NCBI RefSeq assembly: GCF_018449655.1 | Contig: NZ_JAAVUX010000014.1 | Location: forward strand, 93,872-157,871 | DNA: 64,000 bases | Source of the DNA: Pseudomonas sp. dw_358 | Lineage (GTDB): Bacteria > Pseudomonadota > Gammaproteobacteria > Pseudomonadales > Pseudomonadaceae | Direction: 5' to 3' | Part shown: in pieces, positions 36,594 to 45,738 of the stretch | Layout: every line of letters starts with the position of its first letter | Numbering within the stretch: position 1 is the stretch's first letter | Made by a program: the position numbers and the translations under genes | Notes under the pieces: generated by a model | Database searches by the model: none | Told to the model about the DNA's origin: nothing | Seen by the model: the letters and a program-made list of their open reading frames with translations, nothing else

Positions 36594-37507
36594 ACGGCAC
36601 ACTCGCAAAAACCCTCAAACTGAGCGCTGTTGCCGCCGCCGTCGTGCTCGCCTACGGGCTGCTGGCGTCGCCGCAGAACACGCCGGCCGACGTCACTGCC
36701 GTGGCTGTGGCCAACGCCGCCGAGGCGCCGACGGTGGTCGTGCCGGTGGTGTCCGTCGAGGATCTACAGCGCCCGGCCGTGGCCGCCCCCGTCTCCACCG
36801 CCCACGCGCCTGACAACAACGCCGCAACGTCAGCGGACAAGCGCGATGCCCGTGGCCTGGTGCGCGCGGTGCACGAAGCCACGCTGTCGGCAGGCATGGT
36901 CGCGCAGATCGTCAAGATGCCTTTCGCCGAAGGCGCGGCCTTCAAGAAAGGCGACGTGCTGGTGGAGTTCGACTGCAACCGCCCGCTGGCCGAGCAACGG
37001 GCCGCCACCGCGGCCCTGGCGGTGGAACAGAAGACCGTGGAAACCAACGAAGAGCTGGAGCACTTCAACTCGATCGGCAAGTTCGACCTGCTGATCTCGG
37101 TGTCGAAGATGAACAAGGCCAAGGCCGAACTGGAAGCGCTGAATGCACAGATCAGCCAGTGCAAGATCGTCGCGCCGTTCACTGGCCGTGTGGTGGAGAA
37201 CAAGCTGCACCTGTATGAATCAGCGTCCATGAGCCAGCCGTTGCTGCGCATCGTCGACACCACCAACCTGGAACTGGACGTAATCGTGCCATCCCAGTGG
37301 CTGCAATGGCTCAAGCCCGGTGACAGCTTCTCGTTCAAGGTCGACGAGACCGGCACCATGGGCAAGGCCGTGGTCGATCGCCTGCTGCCCACCGTCGACC
37401 CCGTGAGCAAGACCATCAAGATCATCGGCAAGCTCAACGACGCCTCCGGCAACCGCACCATTCCCGGCATGAGCGGCACGGCGTCGTTCAAGAGCACGGA
37501 GTCCTGA
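36590..37507 (+). CDS. HlyD-type periplasmic adaptor, first
   Basis: A 305-residue membrane fusion protein. One N-terminal hydrophobic segment (about 10-26) is followed by an Ala/Val/Pro-rich linker of about 60 residues. The lipoyl halves are MVAQIVKMPFAEGAAFKKGDVLVEFDC (core AEGAAFKKGDVLVEFDC) and CKIVAPFTGRVVENKLHLYES. Between them is a very short helical hairpin of about 70 residues, suited to a short periplasmic reach. It overlaps the channel gene by four bases and is four bases from the next gene. Confidence 0.85.
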   Translation: MNGTLAKTLKLSAVAAAVVLAYGLLASPQNTPADVTAVAVANAAEAPTVVVPVVSVEDLQRPAVAAPVSTAHAPDNNAATSADKRDARGLVRAVHEATLSAGMVAQIVKMPFAEGAAFKKGDVLVEFDCNRPLAEQRAATAALAVEQKTVETNEELEHFNSIGKFDLLISVSKMNKAKAELEALNAQISQCKIVAPFTGRVVENKLHLYESASMSQPLLRIVDTTNLELDVIVPSQWLQWLKPGDSFSFKVDETGTMGKAVVDRLLPTVDPVSKTIKIIGKLNDASGNRTIPGMSGTASFKSTES

Positions 37508-37511
37508 GTTT

Positions 37512-38891
37512 ATGAGTGTCAATGTCCAGCTCCCGCCCAATTTGCCCAGCGACTCGGACAAGGCCCACCGCGCCGCCCTGCACCTGCTGACCCTGGAGGC
37601 CGAAGTCCGCCAGCAGCCGGACGCCGCCAAGGTGCTGTTCCACCTGATCAACAACGTGCAACAGATGGTGCCGTATGACCAGGGCATGGTGTTCAGCCGG
37701 GTCCACCCACGCACGCCCTTGCACCTGAGCCAGGTCTCCGGGTTGCCGGTGGCCGACCGGCACACGCCGCTGGCGCGGGGCCTGCAAGGGTTACTGCGCG
37801 AACAGGAGCGCGGCGGGCGCCTGGGCGCCCTGCTGGCCCTGGAACTGCCCGTGGGCAAAGGGGCCACCAGCGAAAGCGAAGCCTTGGCCGAGTTTCCCCT
37901 GCGCCACGCTGTCTGGCTGCCCCTGCAAGCCACCGGCACGCGTCTGCAGAGGGGCGTGCTGCTGCTGCGTACCACCCCCTTCACACCCCGCGAGCAAGTG
38001 ATGCTGCAACGTCTGGCCGACACGTACAGCCATGCGCTGCGGGCCTTCGGCAAACAGCGCAGCCTGCTCGACCGGCTGCCCTGGTCGCGGCGCAGCCTGG
38101 TGATCGCCGTGGCACTGGTGGTGGGCGCAGGCCTGATCCCGGTGCGCTTGAGCGTGATGGCGCCGGTGGAAGTGATCGCCGAACAGCCCTACATCCTCAC
38201 CGCACCCATCAACGGCGTGATCCGCCACATTTTGGTGGCGCCCAACAGCCTGGTTCAGGCCAACCAGCCGCTGGTGCAGTTTGAAGACATCCAGCCGCGT
38301 AACGAGATGGTCGTCGCCCAGCAGCAACTGGCCGTGGCCGAAGCCAAGGACACCCGCACCTCGGCCGCCGCCTTCAACGACGCCCAGGCCTCCCACGACA
38401 CGGCCATTGCCCGGGCCGAGCACGACCTCGCCCGAGTCAGCTACAACTACGCCCTGGAAGTGCTGCAGCGCACCCAGATGAAAACGCCCATCAGTGGCAT
38501 GGCCGTGTACAGCGACCGCCGCGACTGGGAAGGCCGCGCGGTACAGGTGGGCGAGGAAATCCTGCAAGTCGCCGACCCGGCGCGCATTGCCTACCGGGTC
38601 GACCTGTCCACGGGCAACGCCATCGAGCTGGCGGTGGGCAACCCGGTGAGCATCTACCTGGAAAGTTCGCCCATGGGCGGGCTCAAGGCCCAGCTGCGCT
38701 CGGTCAGCTACTCGCCCCACACCACCCCGGCCGGTGTCACCAGCTATACGGTGATCGCCGACCCGCAGAGCGGTGAAACCCCGCGCATCGGTGCCCGTGG
38801 TACGGCGCGGGTCTACGGTGACTACGCGCCGCTGGCCATTCAGTTGCTGCGCCGGCCGCTGGCAGCCGCTCGCCAGTTTCTGGGGGTGTGA
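37512..38891 (+). CDS. HlyD-type adaptor with N-terminal GAF-like cytoplasmic domain
   Basis: A 459-residue protein. The first 180 residues are predicted cytoplasmic and look like a GAF-type sensory fold (LFHLINNVQQMVPYDQGMVF, RHAVWLPLQATGTRLQRGVLLL). One membrane helix follows (RRSLVIAVALVVGAGLIPV, about 197-215). The rest is a HlyD adaptor, with NGVIRHILVAPNSLVQANQPLVQF and a coiled hairpin of about 50 residues, then MKTPISGMAVYSDRRDWEGR. A sensor domain on an adaptor is unusual and suggests that a cytoplasmic signal gates export. The GAF call is by pattern only. Confidence 0.75.
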   Translation: MSVNVQLPPNLPSDSDKAHRAALHLLTLEAEVRQQPDAAKVLFHLINNVQQMVPYDQGMVFSRVHPRTPLHLSQVSGLPVADRHTPLARGLQGLLREQERGGRLGALLALELPVGKGATSESEALAEFPLRHAVWLPLQATGTRLQRGVLLLRTTPFTPREQVMLQRLADTYSHALRAFGKQRSLLDRLPWSRRSLVIAVALVVGAGLIPVRLSVMAPVEVIAEQPYILTAPINGVIRHILVAPNSLVQANQPLVQFEDIQPRNEMVVAQQQLAVAEAKDTRTSAAAFNDAQASHDTAIARAEHDLARVSYNYALEVLQRTQMKTPISGMAVYSDRRDWEGRAVQVGEEILQVADPARIAYRVDLSTGNAIELAVGNPVSIYLESSPMGGLKAQLRSVSYSPHTTPAGVTSYTVIADPQSGETPRIGARGTARVYGDYAPLAIQLLRRPLAAARQFLGV

Positions 38892-38893
38892 GC

Positions 38894-41008
38894 ATGATCG
38901 CCAACGACGCCGTGCTGCCACCGCTGCGCCAGGAACTGCGCCTGGAAACCGCGACCGCGACACCGGAAGGGGCGCCGCGCTGGCGCTTGTACGACCCGCT
39001 GCAACATCGCTTCTTTCTGATCGGTGAGGCCGACGTGTCGCTCTTGTCATTGTGGGCCAGTGGCACCGTCGGCGCCTTGCGCAAGGCGCTCTGGCGTCAG
39101 CAGCAATTGCTCGATGAACAGCTGCTCGAAGGCTTGATGCGCTTTCTCGGCGATCACCACCTGTTGCAGACCGGTGGCAAACAAGCCAACGCCAAACTCG
39201 CCGAACAGCGCGCCGCCCTCAAGGGTCATGGCCTGCGCGGCCTGGTCAACAAGCTGCTGGCCTTTCGGATGCCGCTGTGGAACCCGCGCCCGCTACTGGC
39301 CCGCTGCCTGCCGGTGATCGACCTGGTGGGTCAGCGCTCGATGCTCTGGGTGTGGGGTCTGCTGACTTTGCTGGGGCTGTACCTGACCAGCCGCCAATGG
39401 GATGACTTTCTCAACACCTTCAGTGATTTTCTCTCGGTCAAGGGCGCCTTTGCCTACGCCTTAGCGCTCGCCGCACTGAAAGTCTGGCACGAGCTGGGCC
39501 ACGCCTACATGGCCAGCCGCCACGGTTGTCGGGTGGGCAACATGGGCGTGTCGATCTTCATGGGCGTGCCCATGCTCTACACCGAGCTAGGCGACATCGC
39601 CCGGGTCGACAACCCGCGCCAGCGCATGTGGATCGCCGCCGGTGGCGTGCTGGCCGAAAGCCTGGTAGCCGGCCTGGCCACTCTGGCGTGGGCGATTCTG
39701 CCTGAGGGGACCCTGCGCAGCGTGGCCTTCGTGATCGCCACCTCAAGCTGGGTGACGAGCCTGGTGATCAACCTCAATCCGCTCTCGCGTTTCGACGGCT
39801 ACCACTTCTGCAGCGATGCCCTGCGCATCGAAAACCTGCAACCCCGCGCCTTGGCCTACGGCCAATGGGCCATCGGCCGAGTGCTGTTTGGCGCAGTCGA
39901 AGCGGCGCCCGAGCCGGTCACAGGCAAGCGCGCCACTTTTTTCATCGGCTACGGGGCCATGGTCTGGCTGTACCAGATCAGCCTGAGCCTGAGCATCGCC
40001 TGGTTCACCTACAAGAGCATCTTCAAGACCGCCGGGGTGATGATCCTGCTGTACACCCTGTGGCACTTCGTCGGCCGCCGGCTGATGCGGGTCGGCAAAC
40101 ACTGGTGGCGCCTGCGCGAACGGGTCGGCGTGCGCCGCCGGTTGGGGCTGCTGGCCACCGGCGTGGTGCTGGTGCTGCTCTGCCTGTTGCCGCTGGACCG
40201 CCATGTGGACGTGCCGGTGATGCTCGGCTGGCAGTACGAAACCCCCATCCAGGCGCCGGAAAATGCCCGTATCGAAGAGATTCTGGTCACCCCCGGCAGC
40301 CACGTCGAGGCCGGGCAGGTGCTGATGCGCTTCTGGTCGCCGGAACTGGACAGCAAGCGCGAGACCGCTCAGGCCAACCTGACCATCGCCACCGAGCGCC
40401 TGAACCGTATCGGCGGCGACAGCCAGGATCGGGCGCAGGCCATGGTCTTGCAGCAACAGCAGTTGCAAGCCGAAGCCGACCTCAAGGGCCTGGCTGCCCG
40501 GGCGCGGATGCTGCAGTGGCGAGCCCCCAAGGCCGGGGTGGTGGTGGATATGCCGACCAACGTGCAGGTCGGTCAGTGGGTGCGCCCCGACACGACCCTG
40601 GGCCGGGTGCTGGAAAGCAGCGCCCAGGACGCCAGCGGCTTTGCCCCGGAGAAGGACCTGCCACGCCTCAAGATCGGCGCCAGCGGCGAGTTTCTGCCGG
40701 ATGAGCCGAGCCTGGCCCGGCGTCCGGTAAGCATCACCGGCATCGACCCCAACGCCAGCGAATTCATCACCCCCGACAGCCTCAGCTCACGCTATGGCGG
40801 CCCCATCGGCACCCAGCCCAACGACAAGGGGCGCTCGGTGCCAGTGCAGGCGCAACACCGGATCAATTTCACCGTCGACGGCGAACCAGACAGCGAGTTG
40901 CCGCAACGCATTCGTGGCCAGGTGCGTATCGATGCAATACCGCAAAGCCTGGCCAGCCAGGTCGTGAACCACCTGTGGCAGCTGTCGATGGCTGAACTGC
41001 GGGACTGA
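38894..41008 (+). CDS. membrane M50-type zinc metalloprotease fused to a HlyD-like domain
   Basis: A 704-residue polytopic protein from ATG 38894; a GTG six bases earlier overlaps the previous stop and is also possible. The zinc motif HELGH is at residues 199-203 in a membrane helix, and the second S2P motif NPLSRFDG is at 295-302, so both zinc-binding parts are present. About six further hydrophobic helices follow to residue 430. The C-terminal 270 residues resemble a HlyD adaptor, with ENARIEEILVTPGSHVEAGQ and a short coiled hairpin. Related fusions process or export peptides. Target unknown. Confidence 0.82.
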   Translation: MIANDAVLPPLRQELRLETATATPEGAPRWRLYDPLQHRFFLIGEADVSLLSLWASGTVGALRKALWRQQQLLDEQLLEGLMRFLGDHHLLQTGGKQANAKLAEQRAALKGHGLRGLVNKLLAFRMPLWNPRPLLARCLPVIDLVGQRSMLWVWGLLTLLGLYLTSRQWDDFLNTFSDFLSVKGAFAYALALAALKVWHELGHAYMASRHGCRVGNMGVSIFMGVPMLYTELGDIARVDNPRQRMWIAAGGVLAESLVAGLATLAWAILPEGTLRSVAFVIATSSWVTSLVINLNPLSRFDGYHFCSDALRIENLQPRALAYGQWAIGRVLFGAVEAAPEPVTGKRATFFIGYGAMVWLYQISLSLSIAWFTYKSIFKTAGVMILLYTLWHFVGRRLMRVGKHWWRLRERVGVRRRLGLLATGVVLVLLCLLPLDRHVDVPVMLGWQYETPIQAPENARIEEILVTPGSHVEAGQVLMRFWSPELDSKRETAQANLTIATERLNRIGGDSQDRAQAMVLQQQQLQAEADLKGLAARARMLQWRAPKAGVVVDMPTNVQVGQWVRPDTTLGRVLESSAQDASGFAPEKDLPRLKIGASGEFLPDEPSLARRPVSITGIDPNASEFITPDSLSSRYGGPIGTQPNDKGRSVPVQAQHRINFTVDGEPDSELPQRIRGQVRIDAIPQSLASQVVNHLWQLSMAELRD

Positions 41009-41036
41009 TAAAGAATACTACCCAGGTTGCACACGC

Positions 41037-42020
41037 ATGATTACGCGCAGACACTTTTTAGGCAGGACGGCCCTGCTGGCGGCTACCGCTCTGGCCGGCC
41101 GAGCCCTGGCCGACCCGACCGATGCCGGCAACCGGATGCTGTTCGGCTACCCCTACGGCGCGGTGGGCAGCAAGCTGGCCAGCGCTCTGCTGCCGCTGCT
41201 GGCCGCCGAAGGCGGGCCCAGTTATCACCTGGTGAACCAGGAAGGCCGCAACACGCGGCTGGCCAGCGAGACGGCGGCCCACGCGACGCCGGACGGTTCG
41301 ACCCTATTGCAGGCCATTTCGTCCTCGTTGACGCTGGTGGCTTCGATCTACAAGGACGTCAAGTTCGACCCGGTCCACGACTTCACCCCGCTGGCTTGTG
41401 TCGGCGAATCCCCCTACGCCCTGGCCGTGGGCTCGATCGTGCCGCGCTCGGTCACCGATCTCAAAGGCTATCTGGACTGGGTGGAGCAGAACCCGGACTT
41501 TCGCACTATCGGCGTGTCGGTGTATGGCACCGTTGGCCACCTGGCCGTGCGCACACTGGCGGTGGACACCGGCACCACCCTGCGCGCCCAGCCCTACCAG
41601 GGCACCGTGCCAATGATGACCGACCTGCGAAATCAGCAGCTGGCGGCCGGCATTCTGGCCCCCGGCAGCGGCGCCGGCATCGGGCCGCAGGCCGACATCC
41701 GCTCCATCGGCGTAACCAGCCGCCAGCGTCTGTTTGCCTGGCCCGACCAGCCGACCCTGGCCGAACAAGGCGCCAGCAATATGGATTTCATCAACTGGTT
41801 TGCCTGGTACACCCAGGCAGCCGTCCCCGCCGCCAAGCTGCAAGCCCTGCATCAGGCGATTGCCCGCATGCAGGCCTCACCGGCCTACGACACCACGCTG
41901 AAAAATCTGCTTCTTGCACCTGCCTCGCTGTCCCCGGAGCAGATCACCGCCCGCCTGCGGGATGAAACGGCGCGCTACAAGGCGCTGGTGCAAAGCTTCA
42001 ACATCACCCGATTCGACTGA
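41037..42020 (+). CDS. Bug/TctC-type solute-binding protein, Tat-exported, first of four
   Basis: A 327-residue periplasmic binding protein of the Bug (TctC) family. The signal ITRRHFLGRTALLAATALAG carries a twin arginine. Family marks are PYGAVGSKLASALLPLL near 40-56, NTRLASETAAHATPDGSTLL, and FAWPDQPTLAEQGASNMDFINWFAW (core QPTLAEQGASNMDFINWF). It ends LVQSFNITRFD. It starts 28 bases after the M50-HlyD gene. No TctA or TctB is nearby. Ligand unknown; the family often binds carboxylates. Confidence 0.88.
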   Translation: MITRRHFLGRTALLAATALAGRALADPTDAGNRMLFGYPYGAVGSKLASALLPLLAAEGGPSYHLVNQEGRNTRLASETAAHATPDGSTLLQAISSSLTLVASIYKDVKFDPVHDFTPLACVGESPYALAVGSIVPRSVTDLKGYLDWVEQNPDFRTIGVSVYGTVGHLAVRTLAVDTGTTLRAQPYQGTVPMMTDLRNQQLAAGILAPGSGAGIGPQADIRSIGVTSRQRLFAWPDQPTLAEQGASNMDFINWFAWYTQAAVPAAKLQALHQAIARMQASPAYDTTLKNLLLAPASLSPEQITARLRDETARYKALVQSFNITRFD

Positions 42021-42035
42021 ACAGGAGTGTGTGTC

Positions 42036-43025
42036 ATGTTTGACCGCCGTCGCTTTCTTCGTGCTAGCGGTGCCCTGCTGCTGGGTGCCCAACTGCCTTC
42101 AGTTGCGTCAGCCGCCACGGCGGGAAACCGGGCGCGCTTGATTTTCGGCTCTCCAGCCGGCGCCGCCGGGACCGAGCTGGGCCAAGCCTGCATGGCCATT
42201 CTCAACGCCCGTACTGGCACCGATTACGTCTTTGAAAACGTCGATGCGCGCAATTCGCGCACTGCCGCCTTGCAGATCAAGAATGGGGCGCCGGATGGTT
42301 CGCAAATGCTGCTGACGCAGTCGACTTCCCTGGTCATGGCGCCCGCCATCTACAAAAGCCTGGGCTATGACCCCTTGCTGGACCTGTCGGCCGTGACCAG
42401 CCTGGCGGACTGCACGTTCTCGCTGACCCTCGGCCCGGCCGTCCCGGCCAACATCACCCGGCTGGACCAGTACGTGGAATGGGTCAACAGCAACCTCGAC
42501 CAGCGCGATGTGGGCTTCGCCAACTACGGCTCCCAGGGGCACCTGGCGACGCTGATGCTGGCCCGCAGCAAATCCGTGCCGCTGGAGCCCCGCGCTTATC
42601 AGGGCACCTTGATGCTGTACAAGGACCTGCTGGCCGGCGGCCTGGCGGCCGGCATTACCCACGCCGGCGACGGCAACGCCAACGTCTGGGCCACCGGGCG
42701 CCTGCGCTCGATCGGCGTCACCAGCGCGCAACGCACCGCGCACTGGCCCAACGTGCCGACCCTCGCGGAACAAGGCGTGACCGGGATGGACTTGAGCAGC
42801 TGGTACGCCTGGTATGTCGCCGCCTCGACGCCCAATTCGGTGCTCACGGCCCTGCGGGACAAGGCCCGGGTCATGAAAAACAGCCCTGAGTTCGGCACGG
42901 TTATCAAGCAGATGAACATGACGGCGCTGGACCTGGACCCGGCGGCACTGGCCCAGCGGGTCATCGCCGAAACCGCCAGTTACCGCTCGCTGATCCTCAA
43001 CTACGGTATCAGACCACTGGACTGA
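42036..43025 (+). CDS. Bug/TctC-type solute-binding protein, Tat-exported, second of four
   Basis: A 329-residue paralogue of the preceding protein, from ATG 42036 with AGGAG eight bases upstream. The signal FDRRRFLRASGALLLGAQLP is a strong Tat motif. The fold marks recur: SPAGAAGTELGQACMAIL, NSRTAALQIKNGAPDGSQML, and NVPTLAEQGVTGMDLSSWYAWY. It ends LILNYGIRPLD. The gap to the previous gene is 15 bases. Confidence 0.88.
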   Translation: MFDRRRFLRASGALLLGAQLPSVASAATAGNRARLIFGSPAGAAGTELGQACMAILNARTGTDYVFENVDARNSRTAALQIKNGAPDGSQMLLTQSTSLVMAPAIYKSLGYDPLLDLSAVTSLADCTFSLTLGPAVPANITRLDQYVEWVNSNLDQRDVGFANYGSQGHLATLMLARSKSVPLEPRAYQGTLMLYKDLLAGGLAAGITHAGDGNANVWATGRLRSIGVTSAQRTAHWPNVPTLAEQGVTGMDLSSWYAWYVAASTPNSVLTALRDKARVMKNSPEFGTVIKQMNMTALDLDPAALAQRVIAETASYRSLILNYGIRPLD

Positions 43026-43084
43026 TGGGATCCGCATTCTCTTCTATACTGGCAAAGGGCAAGCAGTCCCGCCAGGAGGCCCCG

Positions 43085-44068
43085 ATGATTGACCGCAGAC
43101 AATTCGTGCAACGCGCCGGTGCCCTGATGTTGGGCGCGGCCTTGCCAGCAGTGGGTTACGGCTCTGCGAGCGCCCCAGGACGGCTGGTGTTCGGCATTCC
43201 CGCGGGCTCGGTGGGTGCGCGCATTGCCGAGGTGGCATTGCGCTTGATGGCCAGCCAATACCAGCTGGACTATCGCCTTGACGTGATCGACCAGCGCAAC
43301 ACCCAGGACGCCTCTGAAACGGTGAAGGCCGCTCGACCCGACGGGACGACACTGTTGCAGGCGCAATCGGGTTCGATGGTGATCATGCCCAATCTGTATC
43401 GCAAGCTGAACTACGACCCGGTCGCCGACTTCACTCCCTTGGCGGTGCTGGGCGAATACCCGTTCACCCTGACCGTGGGCCCGGCGGTGCCGGCCAGCGT
43501 CACCGACATCGACGGCTATATCAAATGGGTTACCGCCAATCCCGAATACCGCGATCTGGGTTTCGCGATCTACGGCTCCCAGGTTCACCTGATCAGCCTG
43601 ATGCTGGCCCGCAGCAAGGAAATCGCGTTGCGTCCGCTGCCGTACAAGTCGCCGCGCTCGCTGGCCGAAGACATCCAGAGCGGCTCGCTGGCGGCGGGTA
43701 TTTCCCTGGCCGGTTCCGGCGCTGCGGCCGGTATCAACAGCAACATCCGCACCCTGGCCATCAGCAGTTCCAAGCGGGCGGAGCAAATGCCCAAGGTGGC
43801 AACGTTTGCCGAGCAGGGCCTGCCGGAAATCAACCTGACTGGCTGGTACGCCTGGTTTGCGCCTGCCCACACGCCCCCGGCAGTGGTGCAGGCGCTGCAC
43901 GAGAAGATTCTGGGCATTCAGACCTTGCCGGATTACCAGAAAATGCAGAACTCGCTGGTCCTGAGCCCTCTGGCCTTGACCCCCGAACAAATCGTCGCGC
44001 GAATGCGCCAGGAACTGGTGACCTACCGCGACCTGATCAATCGTTATGGCCTGAGTCAGATGGCCTGA
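43085..44068 (+). CDS. Bug/TctC-type solute-binding protein, Tat-exported, third of four
   Basis: A 327-residue paralogue, from ATG 43085 with a clear AGGAGG upstream; a longer frame from 43025 lacks a signal at its start. The signal IDRRQFVQRAGALMLGAALP is twin-arginine. Marks are IPAGSVGARIAEVALRLM, NTQDASETVKAARPDGTTLL, and KVATFAEQGLPEINLTGWYAWF. It ends LINRYGLSQMA. It is most like the fourth copy. Confidence 0.88.
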   Translation: MIDRRQFVQRAGALMLGAALPAVGYGSASAPGRLVFGIPAGSVGARIAEVALRLMASQYQLDYRLDVIDQRNTQDASETVKAARPDGTTLLQAQSGSMVIMPNLYRKLNYDPVADFTPLAVLGEYPFTLTVGPAVPASVTDIDGYIKWVTANPEYRDLGFAIYGSQVHLISLMLARSKEIALRPLPYKSPRSLAEDIQSGSLAAGISLAGSGAAAGINSNIRTLAISSSKRAEQMPKVATFAEQGLPEINLTGWYAWFAPAHTPPAVVQALHEKILGIQTLPDYQKMQNSLVLSPLALTPEQIVARMRQELVTYRDLINRYGLSQMA

Positions 44069-44122
44069 TGTGCACACCCGATAAATGGAGCTGTACGGGT
44101 CGTCACGTTCGCATGGAGCAAG

Positions 44123-45142
44123 ATGAACATGAAAAGAAGATCCTTCCTCACCGGCACCGCCGCAGCGCTGTTCACCCTGCGCTCGGCACGCCTGTTCGCC
44201 GCGTCGCAGCCGGCCAAGCGCCTGATCTTCGGCTCACCCTCCGGTGCCGTGGGCGGCAAGCTGGCCAGTGGCGTGCTGGACATCATCAACAAGCACTTCA
44301 ACGATGACTACACGCTGCAGGTGATCGACACCCGTAATACGCTGCAGGCCACCGAGACGGTCAAGGCAGCGCTACCGGATGGCAACACGCTGCTCCAGGT
44401 ACAATCCGGCGCCATGACCCTGTTCCCCAGCACCTACAGGGGTCTCAAGTACGACCCTGTCGCCGATTTCGTGCCGCTGGCGATCATGGCCGAATACGCC
44501 TTTACGTTGACGCTGGGGCCGGCGGTCCCGGCTACCGTCACCAACGTCGATACCTACCTGGCATGGGTCAACCAGAATCCCGACTACCGCGACCTGGGAT
44601 TTGCCCTGTATGGCTCGCAGTCCCATCTCATGGCGCTGATGCTCGCGCGAGAAAAGGAAGTGGCCTTGCGCCCACAGTCCTACAAGACCGCCGACGCGAT
44701 GCTGCAAGACCTGCAGAAACAGAACCTCGCCGCGTGCATCACCATCGGCGGCAACACCTTGGGCATGGGGCCTGGGGTCCGCACCGTGGGCATCAGCAGC
44801 CCGACGCGGCTGGAGTCCTGGCCACAGGTCGCGACGTTCGCCGAACAAGGGCTCAGCCAGTTGACCATGCAGGGCTGGTACGGCTGGTTTGCCCCTGCAG
44901 GCATGCCGGCTGCCGCCGCCCAGGCGCTGCGCGATCAGATTGTCGCCGCGCAGAAAACCCCGGAATTTGCGGCGTTGGAACAACGCTTGCTGGTGACGTC
45001 GGTACTGGCCAGCCCGGCGCAGATCCGCGAGCGCATGAGCCTGGAGACCACGGAGTTGCACTCGTTGGTGAAAAGCTATGGTCTGACCCAGATGGAAGCG
45101 GCCAGCCGGCCGCTGCCAGATCGCTTCGCCACGATGGTCTAG
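44123..45142 (+). CDS. Bug/TctC-type solute-binding protein, Tat-exported, fourth of four
   Basis: A 339-residue paralogue with GGAG upstream of ATG 44123. The signal NMKRRSFLTGTAAALFTLRS is twin-arginine. Marks are SPSGAVGGKLASGVLDII, NTLQATETVKAALPDGNTLL, and QVATFAEQGLSQLTMQGWYGWF. It has an extra C-terminal tail after YGLTQM. Its stop overlaps that of the convergent lipoprotein gene by four bases, which marks the end of the operon. Confidence 0.88.
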   Translation: MNMKRRSFLTGTAAALFTLRSARLFAASQPAKRLIFGSPSGAVGGKLASGVLDIINKHFNDDYTLQVIDTRNTLQATETVKAALPDGNTLLQVQSGAMTLFPSTYRGLKYDPVADFVPLAIMAEYAFTLTLGPAVPATVTNVDTYLAWVNQNPDYRDLGFALYGSQSHLMALMLAREKEVALRPQSYKTADAMLQDLQKQNLAACITIGGNTLGMGPGVRTVGISSPTRLESWPQVATFAEQGLSQLTMQGWYGWFAPAGMPAAAAQALRDQIVAAQKTPEFAALEQRLLVTSVLASPAQIRERMSLETTELHSLVKSYGLTQMEAASRPLPDRFATMV

Positions 45143-45600
45143 CTGCCCTTGCAGCTGCGGCGGGTGTCCGAGGCGACCAAGGCGTTGGCCGCCGCCCCAC
45201 TGAAATTGCTCGACGCGTAATCCATGCCCGAGACACTGACGTCGACGACTTCCAGACAGTGCACATCCGAGCCGGTCCACAGGTGATGATCCACCAGTGG
45301 ACCGACTTTGATGCCGGCATCGTAAGGGCCGTACAGCGTGACCACGGCAGCACCCCGGGGTCCGCCGCCTTTGACCGGGTTGCCGCCGGAATCGTAGGCC
45401 TGAACCTGGATCTGTATCTGGCGCAGCGGCTGCCTGGAGATGTTGACGAAGTTGATCGCCAGGTCGACAGAGTCGCTGCTGCTGTCGTAAGACGCTTGCA
45501 GACCGGTGATTTCGATCGGCCGGCCGTCCACGCTCCCGCCGCCCCCCGAACTGCATCCTGCCACGATGAGACATACCGCGACGGCCCAGTGCAACTTCAT
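45139..45600 (-). CDS. putative lipoprotein (YcfL-like fold possible)
   Basis: A 153-residue protein from ATG 45600. The signal LHWAVAVCLIVAGC ends in a lipobox, followed by a Ser/Gly linker. The mature domain (about 115 residues) looks all-beta, with VDLAINFVNISRQPLRQIQIQVQAYD and LYGPYDAGIKVGPLVDHHLW. It recalls the YcfL/DUF1425 type of Ig-like lipoproteins, a weak guess. It converges on and overlaps the fourth Bug gene by four bases. An ATG three codons upstream is also possible. Confidence 0.7.
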   Translation of the reverse strand: MKLHWAVAVCLIVAGCSSGGGGSVDGRPIEITGLQASYDSSSDSVDLAINFVNISRQPLRQIQIQVQAYDSGGNPVKGGGPRGAAVVTLYGPYDAGIKVGPLVDHHLWTGSDVHCLEVVDVSVSGMDYASSNFSGAAANALVASDTRRSCKGS

Positions 45601-45738
45601 GGATTCCATCCCTCTGCCGTTTGTTGTCAACACTCAAGACTAGTCGAGCAGCGGATGTTTGCGAGCCGGGTTTTCAAGCAGGTCAATGAGCGGGCGAAGG
45701 GGCCTGAACAAACGCTACAGGTGCGCAGACAAACGCCG

